From JAJYRX01 sp041655275 (GTDB taxonomy: Bacteria > Pseudomonadota > Gammaproteobacteria > Burkholderiales > Burkholderiaceae_B): a DNA stretch of 64,000 nucleotides. Shown one piece after another: positions 26,688-35,915 of the stretch. The position numbers were made by a program, and so were the translations under genes. Under the pieces are notes generated by a model. It was not told the origin of the DNA and ran no database searches. It saw only the letters and a list, made by a program, of their open reading frames with translations. The first letter of the stretch is position 1; each line of letters starts with the position of its first letter. The stretch lies in NCBI GenBank assembly GCA_041655275.1, contig JBBAFU010000009.1:1-64000 (forward strand), given 5' to 3'.

Positions 26688-27626
26688 ATGTCCGGAAAAG
26701 TCCTTCTCAACTGTGCTGGCATATGCGTGTTCCTGGTGGTTCTGCCCTATGCAGTTCCGGCGTCGCTGGCTGTTGATATTCTCATCTACGCCATTGCCGC
26801 ACTGGCTTTCAGCCTGATGCTGGGCCATGCGGGGATGCTCTCTTTCGGACAATCCGCCTTTCTGGCCATTGGCGCTTACATCACCGGCTTTCTGCTCAAG
26901 CATTACGAACTCAGCGCCATCCCCCTGCTCCTGCTAGCGGCCGTCGGCGGCGCGATGTCCGCCATGCTGGTGGCATTTCTGACTGCTCGCCTGAAAGACG
27001 TGTATTTCATCCTGATGACCCTGGCGTTTGCCCAGCTCGTCTACTTCGTGGCGATGAGCTGGCGCAGCGTGACCGGCGGGCCTTCGGGGCTGACGGGCTT
27101 CGAGCGGCCCGTATTGTCACTGGGCTTCATGGAAATCTCACTGGGCAGCAATAATCTCTACATTTTCTCGGCCTGCGTAATGCTGGTCATTTTCGGCATG
27201 TTCTACGCCCTCGTGCTCTCGCCCGTCGGGCTGGCCTTGCGCGGCATGAAAGACAATGCCGAACGCCTGCAGGCCGTGGGTTATCCGGTGGCGCGCTACC
27301 GCATCTTCGTCTTCACACTATCGGGCGCCATGACCGGCGTAGCCGGCGCGCTGTCCGCCTTCCAGTGGTTGCTGGTGCCCGTCAGCAAGGCGTCGATGAA
27401 CGAATCCGCCAACATCGTCTTCATGTCCATACTGGGCGGTGTCAACGCACCACTGGGGCCGGTCGTTGGTGCCACCGTCTACATCTGGCTCAGCGACATT
27501 GTTTCAAGCTACTGGGCGCGATGGCCCCTGCTGTTCGGCGCCTTCATCATTTTCATCGTCTTCTTTATGCGCGGTGGCATCGCGCAGGGAGTGGCGGCCC
27601 TGCCACGGCTGTTTGCCAGGCGTTGA
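26688..27626 (+). CDS. Branched-chain-type ABC transporter permease (LivM-like)
   Basis: The second permease, 312 residues, with around ten membrane segments. AFSLMLGHAGMLSFGQSAF and GLALRGMKDNAERLQAVGY are LivM hallmarks (EAA-like loop). ATG at 26688 behind GAGGG. It is the last gene of the amidase-ABC cluster, and the esterase that follows is convergent. Confidence 0.93.
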   Translation: MSGKVLLNCAGICVFLVVLPYAVPASLAVDILIYAIAALAFSLMLGHAGMLSFGQSAFLAIGAYITGFLLKHYELSAIPLLLLAAVGGAMSAMLVAFLTARLKDVYFILMTLAFAQLVYFVAMSWRSVTGGPSGLTGFERPVLSLGFMEISLGSNNLYIFSACVMLVIFGMFYALVLSPVGLALRGMKDNAERLQAVGYPVARYRIFVFTLSGAMTGVAGALSAFQWLLVPVSKASMNESANIVFMSILGGVNAPLGPVVGATVYIWLSDIVSSYWARWPLLFGAFIIFIVFFMRGGIAQGVAALPRLFARR

Positions 27627-27652
27627 TCGCATGCGCAAGGCAAAAGTGCAGC

Positions 27653-28609
27653 TCAGCGCAATGCCGACTCCGACATCATCCCAAGCGCGTATCTGAGCGA
27701 GCAGGCCAGCATTTCGCCATGTCCATATTGCGGCAATGCCTGATACGACAGATGCAGGCCATGGGATGCTGCTCCGGATATGATTTCCATGAGGATTGCC
27801 AAAGGGTCAACCACGGGCCGACCGGGGTACCTTGCTGCTTCCAGTGTGTACGGCGCGGGCCGCGCGCGCGGCCGCGTTCCGGTCAAAATGGCCAGCCGTT
27901 TGCCGGCCAGCAGGTTTTTATCGGCATCGCGCCAGTGATCGCGGATTTCGCCATGATGCCACCAGAGTGAGGGGTCACCCGCCACATAATGTCGGAACAG
28001 CTCTGGTTGCTTCATCAGGGCATAGATTACAAACAGACCGCCATAGGAATGCCCCCACAAGGTACTCCTGGAATCATCCACAGCTACCCGGCTGTGCACC
28101 AGCGGCATGATGCGGGTGACCAGCAGGTGCAAGAACTCATCGGCGCCGCCGCCGGCATGCCCCAGAACAACCGGGGCCGGTGCACCACTGCTCTTGCCGT
28201 GCAGCGGCGGCGTGTAGTCATAGGCGCGTGCAGCCGCATCGGTGCGTGTGGGCACGTCATGGCCAAGCGCCACCAGCACGGGCGCCGTGCCGTCCGCCAG
28301 TGACTCTAGATCCTGAGGCTTCAGGGTATCCATTGCCGCATTACCGTCCAGCATGTAAAGAGCAGCCAAGGGCTCGTGTGCCCGTGCCCGCCGGGGAATG
28401 GCGAGCTGGATACGATAATGCCGTTGGCCATCCCGCGAGTCCATATAATGGGTTTCAAACCGGTAGCTTTCCGAAGGCTGGTCGGCCACTGTGACGCCAA
28501 CGGGATCGCTTCCCCTTCGCACGGGCATCTCGGCATCCTGTGCATATACGGGAAGCAACACAAGACTGCACAGAATGACGGACACCAGGCGCCCTCTGTT
28601 CGTGCCCAT
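27653..28609 (-). CDS. Exported alpha/beta-hydrolase, siderophore esterase-like (IroE/BfeB type)
   Basis: A 318-residue secreted hydrolase with an N-terminal signal (ending VYA-QDAEM). The nucleophile elbow is GHSYGG and a late histidine is in YGHGEML, giving a serine hydrolase triad with an unassigned acid. It resembles periplasmic IroE-type esterases that linearise or cleave catecholate siderophores. It is translationally coupled to the upstream TonB receptor (TGATG, one-base overlap), which strongly supports a role in releasing iron from the imported ferric siderophore or trimming it during uptake. Confidence 0.85.
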   Translation of the reverse strand: MGTNRGRLVSVILCSLVLLPVYAQDAEMPVRRGSDPVGVTVADQPSESYRFETHYMDSRDGQRHYRIQLAIPRRARAHEPLAALYMLDGNAAMDTLKPQDLESLADGTAPVLVALGHDVPTRTDAAARAYDYTPPLHGKSSGAPAPVVLGHAGGGADEFLHLLVTRIMPLVHSRVAVDDSRSTLWGHSYGGLFVIYALMKQPELFRHYVAGDPSLWWHHGEIRDHWRDADKNLLAGKRLAILTGTRPRARPAPYTLEAARYPGRPVVDPLAILMEIISGAASHGLHLSYQALPQYGHGEMLACSLRYALGMMSESALR

Positions 28610-30906
28610 CAGAAGGAACTCGTCAATTGCACGAAGAATAGACGGCCGGGCTGATTGTAGGTATACGCGCCGGCACCGTGAATATAGTTCGGGGTGTTCA
28701 GATTGACCCCTATGGCGTTGCCACGGCGCTGGATCCGCTTGTCGAGCAGATTGTCGACACCTGCGGTCAGTCGCAGATGTTTGCCAAAGCTGTATTGTGT
28801 ACTCAGCCCCAGCAGCGCATAAGGTGAGATCTCATCAGTGGCGCTGCCTGTCAGGCGCTGTCCATAATAATCGTATTTTGGCCCCTTCTGCCGACCATAC
28901 AAGGTCACGCGCGCGCGCCAGGACCATTGCGGATTGACCTGCCAGTCCAGCGTGCTGTTGACGGTGTAGGTCGGTATGGTCGACAAGTGCTCGCCGGTTT
29001 CCTTGTTGCGTGATTCGATCATATAAGTCAGGTTCGTCGACCACCGCCAGCGCTCGCCCAGGGGCAGGCTGAGGTTGCCTTCCAGGCCCTGGACCACGGC
29101 GCGCCGGATGTTGCTCCACTGGAATACGTCGGTCGGATTGCCGTTGCTGTCGATGATCTGGCCCAGAGGTACCCTCCCAGCCTCCACTTTGTTGTGATAA
29201 TCATTGTGGAAATAGGCCAGGCTCATCGCCATGCCGTCTGGTTCACGGTACTCGAAACCCAACTCCTTGTTGATGCTGGTCTCTGCCTTCAAGTCGGGAT
29301 TGCCAACCAGAAAACAGCCCGAATCGCCGCCTGAGCCTGTATTTCCCCAACAGCCGTTACCCGCACTGTACAGGGTATAGCCGCCGTTGCTCTGATACAG
29401 GTTCGGCGCCTTGTACGCACGTGCAATCCCTGCCCGCAAGGTCCAACGATCACTTGCAAGATAAGACACATTCAGCGAGGGACTCCAGTTATTGCCATGG
29501 ATGCTGTGACGGTCGAATCGCAAACCCGGCGTCACAATCCAGTCCTCGCCCACCATCATGTTGTTTTCCGCGAAGATCGAGTAGATGCTGGCATGCGCGC
29601 GCCGCTGGTAATCAAAGGGCACCACAGGCATTCGCGCACTGGGCCGGTTTCGGGCGGACAGGTCCGAGGCGCCATCCTCCAGCGACTGGCGCACCCACTC
29701 CACCCCGAGCGTGGCGATCTGGTCCACGCCTTTCCAGTCAAACTGATGGTTCACCTCCGAGTGCAGGGTCCAGGTGCGCAGATCGATGTCCCCAAAGCCG
29801 CCATCGGCCACATTGCGATTGTCGGGATCATTGAACGCGCCTTCGGTACCACCCGCCAGGCCTTCGAGCAGCCTGGCATTGCGGGTGCGCTCGTATTGCA
29901 CAGTGCTCAGCGTCTGCGTGTCGGGTGTCCAGTCACCCCTGTGGGTCAGGGAATAGGCCTGGCGATAGATGCGGTTGGTTTCGCTGCCAAGCTGGCGCTT
30001 CACCATGTCATTGGTATTCGTGTTCTGGGTGTCGCCCACATAGATATTGCCGTCGCGCCCGGCACTGGCCTCCAGATCGATCCGGTGTCCGGCCACGGGT
30101 CGCCAGCTGAGCATCCCGGAAACGTCGCGCGTTCTGACGCCTTCCCGTCCGGCGGGAAAAGTCCCGGCATTGCCGCCGCCCCGCGCAGAAGCATGATTCT
30201 TGTTGATGTCATAGGCATCACCCTTGAATTTTGAGGCGCTGCCATTCAAGCGGAACCGCAGTTGTTCGGATACGGGCCCGGACAGGCTGAAGCTCATCCG
30301 TGACGTCGCCCCTTCATCCCCATGCGCAGGAAAATTCGTATAGGCGGATACCGAACCACGCAACTGATCACTGGGCTCCATGGTAACGATATTCACAACA
30401 CCACCTGCAGCGCCATTGCCATAGCGCGCCGCCGCCGGACCGCGCAACACCTCGATGCGTTCAATCGTTTCCGGCGCCACCCAGTTCATATCGCCACGCG
30501 TATCACGCTCGCCACGCCACCCGAACCGTACGGCGTTGCGGGACGATACCGGCTTGCCGTCGATCAGGATCAAGGTATTTTCCGGACCCATGCCGCGAAT
30601 ATCGACCTGCCGCTGGTTGCCCCGCTGGCCGCTCGACGAGTTTCCTGTCAGATTGACGCCGGGCATGGTGCGTATGAGTTCGGAGACATCATTTGCAGGA
30701 GGCGACCGCTGCATGTCATTACGGGTGATGGTCGATGCGCCCAGGGTCTGCTTGAGCTCGAGCTCGGCTTTTACGAGCACCCTGTCCAGTTGTATGACCT
30801 CATCCTGGGAGAGAGCGGGAACCGGTGCGGCAAGGACGACAGCAGGGACGGCAGCAAGCAGGAACGGAGAAGGACGGCGGACACCGCCATTGGAGGGGAA
30901 AGGCAT
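28609..30906 (-). CDS. TonB-dependent ferric siderophore receptor, FepA/PfeA/BfeA type
   Basis: A 765-residue outer-membrane receptor. A signal peptide ends ALS-QDEV, then a TonB-box-like stretch, a plug domain with RTMPGVNLTGNSSSGQRGNQ and DIRGMGPENTLILIDGKPV (short cores MPGVNLTGN and RGMGPENTLILIDG), and a 22-strand barrel ending in a C-terminal phenylalanine (LTSSF). The motifs closely follow enterobactin receptors. A Fur box lies about 57-75 bp upstream of the start. The gene is coupled to the esterase. Ferric enterobactin or a related catecholate is the likely ligand. Confidence 0.92.
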   Translation of the reverse strand: MPFPSNGGVRRPSPFLLAAVPAVVLAAPVPALSQDEVIQLDRVLVKAELELKQTLGASTITRNDMQRSPPANDVSELIRTMPGVNLTGNSSSGQRGNQRQVDIRGMGPENTLILIDGKPVSSRNAVRFGWRGERDTRGDMNWVAPETIERIEVLRGPAAARYGNGAAGGVVNIVTMEPSDQLRGSVSAYTNFPAHGDEGATSRMSFSLSGPVSEQLRFRLNGSASKFKGDAYDINKNHASARGGGNAGTFPAGREGVRTRDVSGMLSWRPVAGHRIDLEASAGRDGNIYVGDTQNTNTNDMVKRQLGSETNRIYRQAYSLTHRGDWTPDTQTLSTVQYERTRNARLLEGLAGGTEGAFNDPDNRNVADGGFGDIDLRTWTLHSEVNHQFDWKGVDQIATLGVEWVRQSLEDGASDLSARNRPSARMPVVPFDYQRRAHASIYSIFAENNMMVGEDWIVTPGLRFDRHSIHGNNWSPSLNVSYLASDRWTLRAGIARAYKAPNLYQSNGGYTLYSAGNGCWGNTGSGGDSGCFLVGNPDLKAETSINKELGFEYREPDGMAMSLAYFHNDYHNKVEAGRVPLGQIIDSNGNPTDVFQWSNIRRAVVQGLEGNLSLPLGERWRWSTNLTYMIESRNKETGEHLSTIPTYTVNSTLDWQVNPQWSWRARVTLYGRQKGPKYDYYGQRLTGSATDEISPYALLGLSTQYSFGKHLRLTAGVDNLLDKRIQRRGNAIGVNLNTPNYIHGAGAYTYNQPGRLFFVQLTSSF

Positions 30907-30962
30907 GACATATCCTCAAACATCAATACTCGTTGCAGGGTTGTTCTCGCGCATAGCATAAC

Positions 30963-30981
30963 GAGAATGCGAATCAATATC
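30963..30981. promoter_or_regulatory. Fur box upstream of the siderophore receptor
   Basis: The 19-mer gagaatgcgaatcaatatc matches 15 of 19 positions of the consensus GATAATGATAATCATTATC. It lies in an AT-rich stretch 57 bp upstream of the receptor ATG, where a promoter is expected. Iron repression of the receptor and esterase follows from this. The site may extend to the right, where catcaatatt-like A/T triplets continue. Confidence 0.75.
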
Positions 30982-31178
30982 AATATTAGAATGGGGAGCA
31001 TTAGTAATTGAGGAACCAAATACCTGACTTTCCTCCCCTGACACTCTGATCGCGATCGAAAAACCAGGATCAGGACAAACCAGAAGGCTCGGGGTTTTTT
31101 CGCGGCACTGTTGTAAGCTGTCGAGGTTTACACGGGTTTGACGGCAGCACGCACGTTCGGGTTGCAAGCGAGAGCAAA

Positions 31179-34100
31179 ATGGTACTGCAGGCAGTTGATC
31201 TCGATGACAAGTACAGCCTGACCAAAGGGCGTATCTTCATTACGGGTACGCAGGCGCTGATCCGCCTGCAGATGACACAGCATCTGCGTGACGCCAGGGC
31301 AGGCCTGAGCACGGCCGGCTATATCACCGGCTACCGCGGTTCTCCCCTGGGTGCTGTGGATGATCAGGCCGATCGTGCTGCGCCATTCCTGGAAAAGCAC
31401 AACATCACCTTCCTGCCCGGCGTGAACGAGGATCTTGCGGCCACTGCAGTGTGGGGTACGCAGCAGGCCGAAGCCGCTGGCGAAGGCAAATACGACGGTG
31501 TGTTTGCGATGTGGTACGGCAAGGGGCCGGGGGTGGATCGCAGCGGTGATGCCTTTCGCCATGGCAATCTGGCCGGCTCCTCTCGCCACGGCGGTGTGCT
31601 CGTGCTCATGGGCGACGATCACACCTGCGAGTCCTCCACCACCTGCCACCAGAGCGAGTTTGCGATGGTTGATGCCATGATTCCCGTGCTCAGCCCGGCC
31701 GGCGTACAGGAAATCCTCGACTTCGGCGTGCTCGGCTGGGCGCTGTCGCGCTACAGCGGTTGCTGGGTCGGCATGAAGTGCGTCAAGGACACGGTGGAGG
31801 CCACGGCCTCCATCGATGTCGACATCGACCGCATCAGGATTGTGACGCCGCAGGATGTCCCCCTGCCGCCCGATGGTGTGAATCTGCGCCAGCCCGATAC
31901 GCCGCACAATCAGGAGGCCCGCCTGCATCGTTACAAGCTCGGCGCGGCAAAGGCCTTTGCACGCGCCAATGCCATCGACCGCATGGTGATCGATGGCGAC
32001 ACACCGGTGCTGGGTGTGATCACTCACGGAAAGAGCTACCTGGACGTCCTGCAGGCGCTCGACGAGCTGCATCTGACCGAAGAAACCACCGCCGCCCTGG
32101 GCCTGCGCCTGTACAAGGCGGGCATGATCTGGCCGCTGGAGCCTGAAGGTGCCATCGCCTTCGCAAAGGGGCTGAAGAAGGTGATTGTCGTCGAGGAGAA
32201 GCGCAGCCTCATCGAGTTCCAGCTCAAGGATGTGCTCTACGGCAGCGGCAGCACACCCGCCATCGTCGGCAAGCACGATGAGAACGGCGATGTGCTGTTC
32301 CAGTCGGAAATGGCGCTGGATTCCAACCAGATCGCCATTGCCATCGGCGAGCGTCTGGTGGCACTGGGCCATGGCGATGTCGAGGCGGTGCGCAAGCGTG
32401 TCGAGGAAATACGCGCCTGGCAGAAGCCCAGGGGCGTGATCGATACGCTTTCACGCAACTTCTACTTCTGCAGCGGCTGCCCGCACAGCGCCTCCACCGT
32501 GGTGCCCGAAGGCAGCAAGGCCTATGCCGGCATCAGCTGCAGCTGGATGGTGCAGTCCATGGACCGCTCCACCACGGGCTATACCCAAATGGGGGCCGAA
32601 GGCATGTCCTGGGTGGGCGAGGCACCGTTTTCGCAACGTGCCCACATGTTCCAGAACATGGGTGACGGCACCTACTTCCATTCGGGCCTGCTCGCCATAC
32701 GGGCGGCAGTTGCGGCGAAGACCAACATCACCTTCAAGATTCTCTACAACGATGCCGTGGCCCTGACGGGCGGCCAGCCCCACGACGGACCACTCGACGT
32801 GCCCACCGTCGCATGGCAGGTGCACGCCGAGGGCGTAAAACGCATCGTGGTGGTCACCGACGAGCCGGACAAGTATCCGTCCGGCATCAGCTGGCCCGAC
32901 GGCCTGACCATCCATCACCGCGACGCCATAGACGCCATACAGAAGGAACTGCGCGAGATCGAAGGCACCACCATCCTCATCTACGACCAGACCTGCGCGG
33001 CGGAAAAGCGCCGACGCCGCAGACGCGGCATCCTGCCCGATCCCGGCAAGCGCGTGCTGATCAACGATCTGGTGTGCGAGGGCTGCGGTGATTGCGGCGT
33101 GAAGTCGAACTGCGTGTCCGTTCAGCCACTGGAAACCGAACTGGGCCGCAAGCGCATGATCGACCAGTCCTCGTGCAACATGGACTTCTCCTGCGTCAAG
33201 GGCTTCTGTCCCAGCTTCGTCACGGTCGTGGGCGGTTCGCTGCGCAAGCCGCAGCCCGGACAACAGCAGGACACCCATGGCGATCCCTTCCCGGCCCTGC
33301 CGGAGCCACAGCGGCCATCGCTGGAGGCAGGCGCATACGGCATTGTCGTGGCGGGCATGGGAGGCACCGGCGTGGTCACCATCAGCGCCATCCTGGGCAT
33401 GGCCGCCCACCTGGAAGGCCTGGGTTGCGGCCTGCTCGACATGGCGGGGCTGTCGCAGAAAGGCGGCTCGGTCTGGAGCCACCTGCGCCTGGGAAAGTCG
33501 CCCGAAGCCGTCAAGACGATACGCATCGCTCCCGGCGGTGCCGATCTGGTGCTGGGCTGTGACATGATGGTGGCCGGCAACTCGAAGACGCTTGCACTGA
33601 CGCGCATGGGCAAGACGCATATGGTGGTGAACACGGCGGAAACCATGCCGGGCGATTTCACGCGCAATGCCGATCTGCGCTTTCCCTCGCGCAGCCTGCG
33701 CAGGAACATCCACGACACGGTGGGCGAGGAGCACACCGCGTTCATCGACGCCAACCGCATCGCCGTCACCCTGCTGGGCGACAGCATCGCCGCCAACATG
33801 TTCATGCTCGGCTTCGCCTGGCAGCGCGGCTTGATCCCGCTGTCGGCCCAGGCCGTGGAGAAGGCCATAGAGATCAATGGTGTGGCCGTTCAGATGAATC
33901 GCGACGCGTTCAACTGGGGACGGCGCACCGCCGTCGATCGCGCCGCGGTTGACGACGTGCTGGCGGCCAACAGCAAGCTGACGGAAAGCAGGGTGCCCCC
34001 GGCGCCCATGGAAAGCCTGGACGAACGCATCGCCTGGCGGCGCAACTTCCTTGTCGACTATCAGAACGAGAAGTATGCCCAGCGCTATGAGACGCTGGTC

Positions 34101-34685
34101 AACACGGTGCGGGCCTTCGAGCGGCGTCACTTCGCCGACGGGACGGCGCTGAGCGAAGCCGTGGCGCGCTACGCCTTCAAGCTGATGGCGATCAAGGATG
34201 AATACGAGGTGGCGCGTCTGCATGCGAACAGCGGCTTCCTCGAGCAGGTGAACGAGCAGTTCGAAGGTGACTACACGCTGGTATTCCATCTGGCACCCCC
34301 GCTGCTGGCCAGGCCCGATCCCGCCACCGGCGAACCGGTAAAGCGCGAGTTCGGCCCCTGGATACTGCCCGTGTTCAGGGCGCTGGCGCGGCTGAAGGTC
34401 CTGCGTGGCACGCCGCTGGACCTCTTCGGCCATACGGCGGAACGGCGCCGCGACCGCGCCCTGATCCGCGAGTACGAGACAATGATTGCGACGGTGCTCG
34501 AAGCGCTGGAAGGCACGCGCGATGCGAACACCTGGCAGACTGCGGTCGAACTGGCATCCATACCCGAACAGATCCGCGGCTACGGTCACATCCGCACCAC
34601 GAATATGGCGCAGGCGCGCCGGCAACAGGAAGCGCTGCTGGCACGCCTGCAGCACGGCGAGACACCGCGCAAAAAAGCAGCCTGA
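31179..34685 (+). CDS. Indolepyruvate/2-oxoacid ferredoxin oxidoreductase, fused large form
   Basis: A 1168-residue enzyme combining the alpha-type ThDP/pyruvate-ferredoxin oxidoreductase half and the gamma-type half in one chain. It would decarboxylate aryl or branched 2-oxoacids to acyl-CoA while reducing ferredoxin. Visible are GYRGSPLGAVD at about residue 50, a cysteine cluster CEGCGDCG followed by SNC (about 627-645) for an iron-sulfur centre, and the gamma-domain motif GMGGTGVVTISAI at about 725. Large fused forms are common in aerobic betaproteobacteria and are linked to amino acid catabolism. It is the first gene of an operon with the acyl-CoA dehydrogenase and phosphotransferase. Confidence 0.92.
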   Translation: MVLQAVDLDDKYSLTKGRIFITGTQALIRLQMTQHLRDARAGLSTAGYITGYRGSPLGAVDDQADRAAPFLEKHNITFLPGVNEDLAATAVWGTQQAEAAGEGKYDGVFAMWYGKGPGVDRSGDAFRHGNLAGSSRHGGVLVLMGDDHTCESSTTCHQSEFAMVDAMIPVLSPAGVQEILDFGVLGWALSRYSGCWVGMKCVKDTVEATASIDVDIDRIRIVTPQDVPLPPDGVNLRQPDTPHNQEARLHRYKLGAAKAFARANAIDRMVIDGDTPVLGVITHGKSYLDVLQALDELHLTEETTAALGLRLYKAGMIWPLEPEGAIAFAKGLKKVIVVEEKRSLIEFQLKDVLYGSGSTPAIVGKHDENGDVLFQSEMALDSNQIAIAIGERLVALGHGDVEAVRKRVEEIRAWQKPRGVIDTLSRNFYFCSGCPHSASTVVPEGSKAYAGISCSWMVQSMDRSTTGYTQMGAEGMSWVGEAPFSQRAHMFQNMGDGTYFHSGLLAIRAAVAAKTNITFKILYNDAVALTGGQPHDGPLDVPTVAWQVHAEGVKRIVVVTDEPDKYPSGISWPDGLTIHHRDAIDAIQKELREIEGTTILIYDQTCAAEKRRRRRRGILPDPGKRVLINDLVCEGCGDCGVKSNCVSVQPLETELGRKRMIDQSSCNMDFSCVKGFCPSFVTVVGGSLRKPQPGQQQDTHGDPFPALPEPQRPSLEAGAYGIVVAGMGGTGVVTISAILGMAAHLEGLGCGLLDMAGLSQKGGSVWSHLRLGKSPEAVKTIRIAPGGADLVLGCDMMVAGNSKTLALTRMGKTHMVVNTAETMPGDFTRNADLRFPSRSLRRNIHDTVGEEHTAFIDANRIAVTLLGDSIAANMFMLGFAWQRGLIPLSAQAVEKAIEINGVAVQMNRDAFNWGRRTAVDRAAVDDVLAANSKLTESRVPPAPMESLDERIAWRRNFLVDYQNEKYAQRYETLVNTVRAFERRHFADGTALSEAVARYAFKLMAIKDEYEVARLHANSGFLEQVNEQFEGDYTLVFHLAPPLLARPDPATGEPVKREFGPWILPVFRALARLKVLRGTPLDLFGHTAERRRDRALIREYETMIATVLEALEGTRDANTWQTAVELASIPEQIRGYGHIRTTNMAQARRQQEALLARLQHGETPRKKAA

Positions 34686-34703
34686 AGGAGGCAGGAGAAA
34701 GCA

Positions 34704-35915
34704 ATGAATTTCGAATTATCCGACACGCTGCGCGAACTGCAGCAGAAAACGCGGGACTTCATCCGCGACGAGATCATCCCCATGGAGGATGACCCCAGAC
34801 ACGACAGCCATGGCCCGCACGAGTCGCTGCGAAACGACCTGGTGGCCAAAGCGCGCAAGGCGGGCCTGCTGACGCCCCACGCCTCGCGCGAGATGGGCGG
34901 CCTTGGGCTGACACATATCGAGAAAGCCATCGTCTTCGAGGAGGCGGGCTATTCCTGGCTGGGCCCGACCGCGCTGAACATCCATGCACCCGATGAAGGC
35001 AACATCCATCTTATGGAGGAAGTGGCCACCGAGGCGCAGAAGGAACGCTGGCTGCGCCCGCAGGTGGAAGGCCACACGCGCTCCTGCTTCGCCATGACCG
35101 AGCCCGCCCCCGGCGCCGGCGCCGACCCCAACCAGCTGCGCACCACTGCGGTGCGCGACGGCAAGGGCTACCGCATCAACGGGCGCAAATGGTTCATCAC
35201 GGGCGCCGACGGCGCCACCTACACCATCATCATGGCGCGCACGGAAGACGATAACGCCACGATGTTCCTGGCCGATATGGATCAGCCCGGCATCCGCCTG
35301 GTGCGCAACATAGATGCCATGGACAGCTGCTTCACCGGTAGCCACGGCGTGCTCGAGTTCGACAACCTCTATGTCCCGGAAGAGGACATCCTGGGGGAAT
35401 ACGGCAAGGGCTTCAGATACGCCCAGGTGCGCCTGGCCCCCGCGCGGCTGACGCACTGCATGCGCTGGCTGGGCCAGGCACGCCGCGCCAATGACATCGC
35501 GGTGGAGTACGCCGGCCGACGCCACGCTTTCGGCAAGCCGCTGGCAGAACACGAAGGCGTGGGCTTCAAGCTGGCCGACAACGACATCGACCTGCAGACG
35601 GCCCGGCTGCATATCTGGCACACCGCATGGCTGCTGGATCAGGGCGAGCGCTGCAACTTCGAATCCAGCCGCGCCAAGGTCGTCTGCTCCGAAGCGCAAT
35701 GGCGCGTGGTGGATCGCTGTGTGCAGGTGCTGGGCGGTCAGGGCGTCACGGCCGAGACCCAGGTCATGCGCATCTTCATGGACCTGCGTGCCTTCCGCAT
35801 CTACGACGGCCCCAGTGAGGTGCATCGCTGGAGCATGGCGAGCAAGATCGTGCATGCGGCCAGAAAGGCGCGGGAGGTGCAGGCCGGGGCACAGGACAGC
35901 CAGGGACCGGCATGA
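34704..35915 (+). CDS. Acyl-CoA dehydrogenase, ACAD10/ACAD11-like
   Basis: A 403-residue FAD enzyme. CFAMTEPAPGAGADPNQL and KWFITGADGATY are the flavin-loop motifs, and the C-terminal RIYDGPSEVHRW block resembles the ACAD10/11 group rather than the IYEGTNQI-type of medium-chain enzymes. The ATG follows AAGGAGGCAGGAG. It overlaps the phosphotransferase gene by four bases, so the two are made together. In ACAD10/11 and bacterial Lva systems a kinase-like partner phosphorylates a 4-hydroxyacyl-CoA and the dehydrogenase completes the removal of phosphate, so a 4-hydroxyacid route is a reasonable guess here. Confidence 0.92.
   Translation: MNFELSDTLRELQQKTRDFIRDEIIPMEDDPRHDSHGPHESLRNDLVAKARKAGLLTPHASREMGGLGLTHIEKAIVFEEAGYSWLGPTALNIHAPDEGNIHLMEEVATEAQKERWLRPQVEGHTRSCFAMTEPAPGAGADPNQLRTTAVRDGKGYRINGRKWFITGADGATYTIIMARTEDDNATMFLADMDQPGIRLVRNIDAMDSCFTGSHGVLEFDNLYVPEEDILGEYGKGFRYAQVRLAPARLTHCMRWLGQARRANDIAVEYAGRRHAFGKPLAEHEGVGFKLADNDIDLQTARLHIWHTAWLLDQGERCNFESSRAKVVCSEAQWRVVDRCVQVLGGQGVTAETQVMRIFMDLRAFRIYDGPSEVHRWSMASKIVHAARKAREVQAGAQDSQGPA

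Noticed and set aside
32451..34655. 734-codon minus-strand frame opposite the 2-oxoacid oxidoreductase
   Set aside because: Shadow of the real gene; biased composition and no motif.
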